Source of the DNA: JBOHPP01 sp050731755
GTDB taxonomy: Bacteria; Methylomirabilota; Methylomirabilia; Rokubacteriales; CSP1-6
Assembly (NCBI GenBank): GCA_050731755.1
Contig: JBOHPP010000016.1
Coordinates: 1-26,323 of the forward strand
Direction: 5' to 3'
Length of the DNA stretch: 26,323 bases
Both the position numbers and the translations under genes were made by a program. This document shows positions 21,692 through 26,323 of the stretch, piece after piece (the first letter of the stretch is position 1; every line of letters begins with the position of its first letter). The notes beneath the pieces are model-generated. The model ran no database searches and was not told where the DNA came from. It saw only the letters and a list, made by a program, of their open reading frames with translations.

Positions 21692-22558
21692 GTGAAGCGG
21701 CCGATTCCACACGAGAGCGATCATGTCTGGGGTGTGGTCCTCGCCGGCAGCCTCAATGGCCATCGAGGCGGACGGCGGGTGCACAGCCCGGACGTCTCCC
21801 GCCAGGCCCTCTTCGGTCAGGCCCTGGAGCGGGCGGCCCGGCTGATCCCCGCCGAGCGGCTCGTCGCCGTGCTCTCGCGCGAGCAGGCTCACGTCTCCGA
21901 CGCGGGTCTGGCCGAGCGGGCCGGTGTGCATCAGGTCATCCAGCCGGCGTGGCGCGGCAGTGCTGCCGAGACCTTCCTGCCGGTGCTGAAGATCGCCGCG
22001 GCCGACCCCGAGGCTGTCGTGGCGGTCTTCCCCGGGAGCCAGCTGGTGGACGGCGAGGCGCGGTTCGTGAGCTACGTGGCCAGAGCGGTGAGCGCGGTGA
22101 TCGCGCGCCCCGAGCTGCCGATCGTCCTGGGCGCCTCGCCTCCCGGACCCGCCACCGGATGCTCGTGGATCGAGCCGGGTTCGTCCATCGAGGGGCTCGA
22201 GGCGTACGCCGTCCGAGCCGTGCGGCGTTTCGTGCTGCGGCCGTCGCCGGCGGAGGCCATGGCGCTCTGGGATGGCGACGGCCTCGTCCACACCGGCGTT
22301 CTCATCGCCAAGGCCCGGACGCTCATCGCGCTGGGGGCGCGTCACCTGCCCGATGTTCTCGAGACGTTCGAGCCGCTCGGCGTCGCCTTCGGCACGCCGG
22401 AAGAGGCGCTGCTCTGCGAAGCGGTCTACGAGCAGATGCCGTACGCCGCGCTGGCCCACGCGCTCTTCGGGCACTCGGCCGAGGCCGCCGTGCTGCCCGT
22501 GGCCCACGTGCGGATGTGGGTCGACGCAGCGGCGCCGGTCCACGCGCTCGCCTCCTGA
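21692..22558 (+). CDS. Mannose-1-phosphate guanylyltransferase-like protein, degenerate signature
   Basis: A 288-residue protein with the outline of ManC-type nucleotidyltransferases: VWGVVLAG at the N-terminus, ERLVAVLSREQA, a RGSAAETFLPVLKIAAADPEAVVAVFPGSQLVDGEARF block, PATGCSWIEPGS, FVLRPSPAEA and GLVHTGVLIAKARTL. The normal GGxGTRLxP nucleotide loop is replaced by AGSLNGHRGG and the EKP lysine by LRP, so catalysis is uncertain; it may be a sensor or scaffold relative. I chose GTG 21692 because the sigma-54 promoter covers the earlier in-frame GTG at 21659, which remains possible if another promoter is used. The sigma-54 promoter suggests it is a target of the nearby NtrC-type regulator. 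Confidence 0.68.
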   Translation: MKRPIPHESDHVWGVVLAGSLNGHRGGRRVHSPDVSRQALFGQALERAARLIPAERLVAVLSREQAHVSDAGLAERAGVHQVIQPAWRGSAAETFLPVLKIAAADPEAVVAVFPGSQLVDGEARFVSYVARAVSAVIARPELPIVLGASPPGPATGCSWIEPGSSIEGLEAYAVRAVRRFVLRPSPAEAMALWDGDGLVHTGVLIAKARTLIALGARHLPDVLETFEPLGVAFGTPEEALLCEAVYEQMPYAALAHALFGHSAEAAVLPVAHVRMWVDAAAPVHALAS

Positions 22559-22675
22559 CGCGACCGAGGTCCCGGTGGCGCTGCCGCTCAGCCCGCGCTT
22601 GGCTGAGTCGTTCGGGGCCCTGCGATCCCCGCCCCCGCGCCTGGACGCTTCCCGGCCCCGCCGTACGCGTCCACC

Positions 22676-22893
22676 GTGGCCGACCTTCTCTCGCTGGCCG
22701 TCGAAGGGCGTCCAGCCATCGCCTACTGGGTGGCCGGGTCGTCGTACGGCGGGTGGAGCAGTCGCTCTTCATCCTCCGGGCCGCGCTCGAGCGCCTGGGG
22801 TGGGCCGAGCCCGATGCGGCGGCCGCGTTGTGGAGCGCCCTGATCGGCCTGATCATCACCCACCACGCGGGCGACGGTGCCGATCGGGAGTAA
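22676..22893 (+). pseudogene. Frameshifted small helical protein (possible)
   Basis: From GTG 22676 one frame reads VADLLSLAVEGRPAIAYWVAG with coding-like third positions; then the coding signal moves to another frame, RVVRRVEQSLFILRAALERLGWAEPDAAAALWSALIGLIITHHAGDGADRE, ending at TAA 22891-22893, 1 bp before the kinase stop codon. Joined, this would be about 72 residues. Either a single-base indel broke a small gene, or the assembly has an error. Function unknown. Confidence 0.35.
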
Positions 22894-22894
22894 G

Positions 22895-23539
22895 TCAAAC
22901 AGCGGGAAGCGTCAGGCAGACCTCGGTGCCGCCCTCAGGCGGCGTGAAGAACTCGAGCGCCCCGCCGTGCAGGCGAGCGATGCGTTCGACAGTGGTGAGT
23001 CCCACGGCCGGACGTCCGCTGGATGATGAGAACGTCAGCCGGATCAGCACGCGAGGGTTCGTCGTCCGCAGCCCCTTGCCCCAATCCCGGACGACGAGCG
23101 CGATCCGGCCGGAGCCGACGGCGCGAAAGCTCACGTGGGGCGGCCGCCGGTCCGACCCGGCCGCCGCCGTCGCAGCCAGCGCGTTCCGTACCAGGTGGGT
23201 CACGGCCAGCGCCACGAGGCGCCGGTCGCCATGAAGCTTCGGCCATGCGCTCTCAGCGACGGTCGCCGGCCCAAGATTCTGCTCCTCGAGGGTCTGACGC
23301 ACCAGATCGCCGAGGTCGATGGCGATCCGCTCGCCGCATTCGAGGGCCACGATGGCGAACGCCGCCGTCAGCATGGCGGTGAGGCGGCCCAGCTCCTGCT
23401 GGACGGCGTCGAGGCTCGAGTGCGCAGTCGGGTCCGCCGACGCCAACCGCTTGAGGACCTCGAGATGCATCGTGGCGGCGTTCAGCGGCCCCCGGAGATC
23501 GTGCAGGAGCCGCTCGATGTCTCCCGGCAGGGAGCTCAT
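22895..23539 (-). CDS. Sensorless cytoplasmic histidine kinase
   Basis: A 214-residue kinase containing little more than the catalytic core. The H-box is at the N-terminus (LLHDLRGPLNAATMHLEVL, His13), followed by the dimerisation helices, an N-box (HLVRNALAATAAAG), a G1-type motif (RDWGKGL) and a G2-type motif (AVGLTTVERIARLHGG). There is no sensor, PAS, HAMP or membrane segment. Its ATG overlaps the stop of the NtrC-type gene by 1 nt, so the two form a two-component pair. Signal input must come through a partner protein. Confidence 0.84.
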   Translation of the reverse strand: MSSLPGDIERLLHDLRGPLNAATMHLEVLKRLASADPTAHSSLDAVQQELGRLTAMLTAAFAIVALECGERIAIDLGDLVRQTLEEQNLGPATVAESAWPKLHGDRRLVALAVTHLVRNALAATAAAGSDRRPPHVSFRAVGSGRIALVVRDWGKGLRTTNPRVLIRLTFSSSSGRPAVGLTTVERIARLHGGALEFFTPPEGGTEVCLTLPAV

Positions 23540-24939
23540 CAAGTGATGCGAGCCGACTTCACCGCCTGGATACCGTACTTGGCCAGCTTGTTGTAAAGCG
23601 TCTTGAGGCTGATGCCAAGGAGCGCTGCCGCCCGCCGCTTGTCCTGGTTCGTCTCCTGCAGCGCTCTCAAAATCAGTTCGCGCTCCATCTCCCGAATGGG
23701 GACGATCGAGCCCGCCGGACTCGGGCGCGCCGGCTCCGTGCTGCGAAGCACGTTGTCGGGAAGGTGCTCGGTGCCGATGAGACCCGTCCCGCCCAGGACC
23801 ACCGCGCGCTGGATGACGTTGCGGAGCTCCCGCACGTTGCCCGGCCATCCGTACCGATCCAGGGCTTTCTCGGCGTCGGGCGTGAGGCCCCGGACCTGAC
23901 GATTGTCCTGCCGGTTGAACTCGTCGACGAAGGAGCGCATCAGCAGCGGGATGTCCTCCTTGCGCTCGCGCAGCGCCGGCAACCGGATCTGAAAGACGTT
24001 GAGCCGGTAGAAGAGATCCTCCCGCAGCTGGCCGGCCGCCATGGCCTCGGTCGGCACGCGGTTGGTCGCCGCGATGACCCGCACGTCGACCTGGATCTCG
24101 GCCTTGCCGCCCACCCGGCGGAAGCTGTTCTCTTGGAGGACGCGCAGCAGCTTGGCCTGGGTGGAGTTGTCCATCTCGGCGATCTCGTCCAGGAAGAGCG
24201 TGCCGGTGTCGGCCAGTTCGAAGCAGCCGAGCCGGCGCTCCGTCGCCCCCGTGAAGGCCCCCCGCTCGTGGCCAAACAGCTCGCTCTCGATGAGCGTCTC
24301 GGGGATGGCCGCGCAGTTGATGGCGACGAAGGGCTTGTTGCGCCGGTTCGAAAGATCGTGGACGGTCCGGGCCACCAGCTCCTTGCCGGTGCCGCTGTCA
24401 CCAAACACCAGCACGGGGGCCGTGCTGGTGGCGGCCAGCTCGATCCACCGATAGACCTCCTGCATGCCTTTGGACTGCCCGACCAGCTGACCGAAGCTCC
24501 CCTTCTGGCGCAGCTGGTGGCGCAGGAAGTTCACCTCGCGCGACAGCGACTCCTGCTCGATGGACTTCTCGAGCAGCACCTGCAGCCGGGTGGCGTCGAC
24601 GGGCTTGGTGAGGTAGTCGAACGCCCCGTGCCGCATGGCCTCCACGGCGCTCTCCACCGTGCCGTGGCCGGTGACCATGAGCACGATGGGCGGCCGGCCC
24701 GTCTCCTTCAGCTTCTGGAGCAGGGTGAGCCCGTCCATCTCCGGGAGCACGAGGTCGGTGAGGACGACGGCCGGGTGCTGGGTCTCCACGAGGCTGAGGG
24801 CTTCCTCCCCGGAAGCCGCCGTCTCCACCTCGTAGCCCCACTGCCCGACCAGCCGGGCCAGACCTTCGCGCTCGGCCGGCTCGTCGTCGACGACGAGAAC
24901 CTTGCCGGTCTTCGTGTGATCGCGTCGCGTAGGACTCAC
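23539..24939 (-). CDS. NtrC-family sigma-54-dependent response regulator
   Basis: A 466-residue activator with three domains. Receiver, about residues 13-128: acidic pair Asp18/Asp19, phosphorylation site Asp62, Thr90, Lys112. AAA+ domain, about 150-390: Walker A GDSGTGKE at 180-187, the sigma-54-contact loop GAFTGA at 227-232, Walker B GTLFLDEIAEM. Fis-type helix-turn-helix at the C-terminus (DKRRAAALLGISLKTLYNKL). It starts with GTG at 24939 after GAGGA. All motifs for ATP-driven opening of sigma-54 promoters are intact, and three such promoters lie within the surrounding 4.4 kb. Confidence 0.95.
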   Translation of the reverse strand: MSPTRRDHTKTGKVLVVDDEPAEREGLARLVGQWGYEVETAASGEEALSLVETQHPAVVLTDLVLPEMDGLTLLQKLKETGRPPIVLMVTGHGTVESAVEAMRHGAFDYLTKPVDATRLQVLLEKSIEQESLSREVNFLRHQLRQKGSFGQLVGQSKGMQEVYRWIELAATSTAPVLVFGDSGTGKELVARTVHDLSNRRNKPFVAINCAAIPETLIESELFGHERGAFTGATERRLGCFELADTGTLFLDEIAEMDNSTQAKLLRVLQENSFRRVGGKAEIQVDVRVIAATNRVPTEAMAAGQLREDLFYRLNVFQIRLPALRERKEDIPLLMRSFVDEFNRQDNRQVRGLTPDAEKALDRYGWPGNVRELRNVIQRAVVLGGTGLIGTEHLPDNVLRSTEPARPSPAGSIVPIREMERELILRALQETNQDKRRAAALLGISLKTLYNKLAKYGIQAVKSARIT

Positions 24940-24979
24940 GCTTTCCTCGAGTGAGCGACGGGGCGGCCCAGGCCGGCCG

Positions 24980-25013
24980 CGGGCACGGGGGCCACCCCGC
25001 CACCCCGTGCCCG
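24980..25013 (-). terminator. Stable hairpin between the BON gene and the regulator gene
   Basis: CGGGCACGGGG (24980-24990) pairs with CCCCGTGCCCG (25003-25013) around a 12-nt loop: an 11-bp GC stem without a T-tract. It could reduce readthrough from the BON gene into the two-component genes or protect the upstream mRNA. Confidence 0.4.
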
Positions 25014-25038
25014 ATGAGGCGCGAACTGCTGACGCGCC

Positions 25039-25350
25039 TTACCGTCTCTGGACCTGGAGGTTGTTCACGACGGCCTTGACGCCCTTGGCCTGCCAGGCGA
25101 GCTGCTCAGCCTTCGTCTTCTGCTCCGGGGTCTCCACGGTGCCGTTAAGGTAAACAGTGCCGTTGTTGGTGTCAACGTCTACGCGCGTCAAGTTCGAGAC
25201 CTTGTCGGCCACCAACTTGGACTTCACCGCCGCCGTGATGGTGGCGTCGTCCATCGTCTGCCCGGTCGACTTGCCGGTCATCGCGCGGCACCCGCTGAGC
25301 ACCGACAGCAGCGCCAACATCACGGCCAGAGTCTTGACCATCCGTCCCAT
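25039..25350 (-). CDS. BON-domain lipoprotein
   Basis: A 103-residue protein with a lipoprotein signal (lipobox LSGC, Cys21) and a single BON domain (about residues 35-103: ITAAVKSKLVADKVSNLTRVDVDTNNGTVYLNGTVETPEQKTKAEQLAWQAKGVKAVVNNLQV). BON domains bind phospholipid or act in envelope stress proteins of the OsmY type. ATG 25350 follows a purine-rich GGAGAGGAAG. It is 61 nt after the DksA-like gene and probably shares its sigma-54 promoter. Confidence 0.88.
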   Translation of the reverse strand: MGRMVKTLAVMLALLSVLSGCRAMTGKSTGQTMDDATITAAVKSKLVADKVSNLTRVDVDTNNGTVYLNGTVETPEQKTKAEQLAWQAKGVKAVVNNLQVQRR

Positions 25351-25411
25351 GGCGTTCTTCCTCTCCTTCGCCCCCTGCTGAATTCTGTGGTCCAGGCCGC
25401 GCGGCGCCCGA

Positions 25412-25762
25412 TCAGGCCGCGCGCCGGGTGTCCTCGAGTCGCGCCTGGCACGCCACGCAGCGCGTGGCGAAGGGCAGCACCTTGAGCCGCGCCGCGGCGA
25501 TGGCCTCCCCGCACTCACGGCAGATGCCGTAGCGCCCGGCGTCCATCGCCTCCAGCGCGCGATTGACTTCGGCCAACTCGCGGGCGCGGCGATCCACCAC
25601 CGCGGCCGCGATCTCATGGTCATGCGTCAGCGACGCGCTGCCGTACGGATCCTTGAGCAACTCCCGGCCGTGATCGGTCTTCCGGCTGGAGCCCACGCTC
25701 GACTGGATCGCGTTGTTCAGGGCCCTGCGCTTCCGCTCCAGGTCCAGTCTCACCGTGCGCAT
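25412..25762 (-). CDS. DksA/TraR-family zinc-finger protein
   Basis: A 116-residue protein with the C-terminal DksA-type four-cysteine finger: C81-x2-C84-x17-C102-x2-C105. An N-terminal helical region contains a YGSASLTHDHEIA segment. Proteins of this family bind RNA polymerase through the secondary channel and alter stress or stationary-phase transcription; the shorter coiled coil makes it a DksA-like relative rather than DksA itself. The ATG has a strong GGAGG site, and a sigma-54 promoter lies about 40 nt upstream. Confidence 0.88.
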   Translation of the reverse strand: MRTVRLDLERKRRALNNAIQSSVGSSRKTDHGRELLKDPYGSASLTHDHEIAAAVVDRRARELAEVNRALEAMDAGRYGICRECGEAIAAARLKVLPFATRCVACQARLEDTRRAA

Positions 25763-25803
25763 CGCGCCCTCCTCCTCATTCTGGTCGGGCTGTTCGGTGG
25801 AGA

Positions 25804-25819
25804 GGCAGATGGCGTGCCA
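25804..25819 (-). promoter_or_regulatory. Sigma-54 promoter for the DksA-like and BON genes
   Basis: On the minus strand TGGCACGCCATCTGCC has TGGCACG at -24, exact GG-N10-GC spacing and CTGC at -12. It reads leftward into the DksA-like gene. Confidence 0.65.
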
Positions 25820-25908
25820 ATGGTGGGGCAGCGGCGGAGTAGCGCGATTTTCGGCACTTCTGGGGGCAGCACCGAGCGACCGGCCGGGACCTCGAGCTCG
25901 AGTGGCGC

Positions 25909-25920
25909 AAGTCCTACATC
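25909..25920. promoter_or_regulatory. Candidate shared activator site between divergent sigma-54 promoters
   Basis: AAGTCCTACATC is an exact 12-nt match to the minus strand of the site at 21563-21574. It lies 65 nt from the rightward and 90 nt from the leftward sigma-54 promoter, so one bound activator could serve both. Unlike the first site, the palindrome here is incomplete. Confidence 0.38.
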
Positions 25921-25984
25921 CAAATTATGGAAGAACTTTCAACACTGTGCAGTTGGTCGGTCCCAAATACGCGTCGCACCGTCC

Positions 25985-26000
25985 TGGCACGTCCTCTGCA
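25985..26000 (+). promoter_or_regulatory. Sigma-54 promoter for the rightward small gene
   Basis: TGGCACGTCCTCTGCA is nearly a consensus -24/-12 element (GG-N10-GC exact, one mismatch in TTGCA). Transcription would begin near 26011, giving a 30-nt leader with GGGGAG before the ATG at 26041. Confidence 0.7.
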
Positions 26001-26040
26001 CCCCCAGCGACCGAACGACTTCAATAAGGGGAGACGAGCC

Positions 26041-26259
26041 ATGACACGCGCGCATGCCCTGAGGAGCCCCCGGCCCGCGCCGCGCTCGCGCGGCCTGTTC
26101 AAGCCCGACCGCCCGCGGGCCATCGACCGCTACATCGACTACTTCGGTGGCGGCGCCGGCCACCCCGACCCCTGCGGAGAGGCGCTGTTGGACTGTCTCG
26201 GGACGGAGGCCGACACCGACGCCCTGAATCCCGCTCGCGGGCTGGCGTCCAACGGGTAA
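26041..26259 (+). CDS. Small protein of unknown function under sigma-54 control
   Basis: A 72-residue protein: a basic N-terminus (MTRAHALRSPRPAPRSRG), a central RAIDRYIDYFGGGAG, and two cysteines (PDPCGEALLDC). I do not recognise it. The ATG has a good ribosome site (GGGGAG) and sits 40 nt after a strong sigma-54 promoter, and the next gene begins 21 nt further on, so it looks like a real first gene of an operon. Confidence 0.55.
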   Translation: MTRAHALRSPRPAPRSRGLFKPDRPRAIDRYIDYFGGGAGHPDPCGEALLDCLGTEADTDALNPARGLASNG

Positions 26260-26280
26260 AGCGCGTCAAGGAGGCATCGA

Positions 26281-26323
26281 ATGAAACCCACCCGACTGGG
26301 CGCAGTCCTGGGCATCGCACTGC
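26281..26323 (+). CDS. Start of an exported protein, cut by the window edge
   Basis: MKPTRLGAVLGIAL begins a signal-peptide-like sequence after an AAGGAGG ribosome site. Only 14 codons are visible, so no product can be named. Probably in one transcript with the preceding small gene. Confidence 0.6.
   Translation, partial: MKPTRLGAVLGIAL

Noticed and set aside
23539..23848. N-terminal extension of the histidine kinase into the regulator gene
   Set aside because: The added sequence is a shadow of the regulator's helix-turn-helix region in another frame; the ATG at 23539 with a 1-nt stop overlap is the natural start.

Overview
The window is very GC-rich, densely coded bacterial chromosomal DNA with GTG starts, TGATG/ATGA stop-start overlaps and strong Shine-Dalgarno sites. 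I saw no tRNA, rRNA, transposase or CRISPR array. The mix of genes (a fused SoxYZ carrier with a Tat-exported flavocytochrome c sulfide dehydrogenase, an AOR-type tungsten enzyme operon, a UGSC selenoprotein pair, and an NtrC/sigma-54 block) fits an uncultured soil or subsurface lineage such as Rokubacteria/Methylomirabilota or a relative. That placement is an inference.

Layout. 1-152: 5' end of a 3-hydroxyisobutyrate-dehydrogenase-family gene, divergent from 381-3016, a three-gene sulfur oxidation operon (fused SoxYZ carrier, FCSD flavoprotein, dihaem cytochrome c). 3129-7169 (minus): four translationally coupled genes for a GYD protein, a four-cluster ferredoxin, an FAD/NAD oxidoreductase and an AOR-family catalytic subunit. 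7214-9593: a second HIBADH-family reductase, a PaaI-type thioesterase and an EamA transporter. 9577-11538: a UGSC selenoprotein, read through an in-frame TGA with a SECIS-like hairpin, and its 341-residue partner. These two genes are bracketed by a perfect 60-bp inverted repeat that belongs to a 66-bp-period intergenic repeat family. 11813-18526: a gluconate/pentose-phosphate operon (FGGY kinase, 6-phosphogluconolactonase, a fused RpiB-phosphoglucose isomerase, 6-phosphogluconate dehydrogenase, glucose-6-phosphate dehydrogenase). 18540-21549 (minus): a small lipoprotein, SerA and an SDR. 21660 to the end: a regulatory block with a mannose-1-phosphate guanylyltransferase-like protein, a sensorless histidine kinase, an NtrC-type activator, a BON lipoprotein, a DksA-like protein, two incomplete or unknown genes, and three near-consensus sigma-54 promoters.

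The strongest observations are: the UGSC selenoprotein, in which the UGA, the downstream hairpin and the coupled partner gene agree; the inverted repeats around that pair; the cluster of sigma-54 promoters around an NtrC-type regulator, two of them with a shared upstream motif; the RpiB-PGI fusion; and the SoxYZ fusion next to FCSD.
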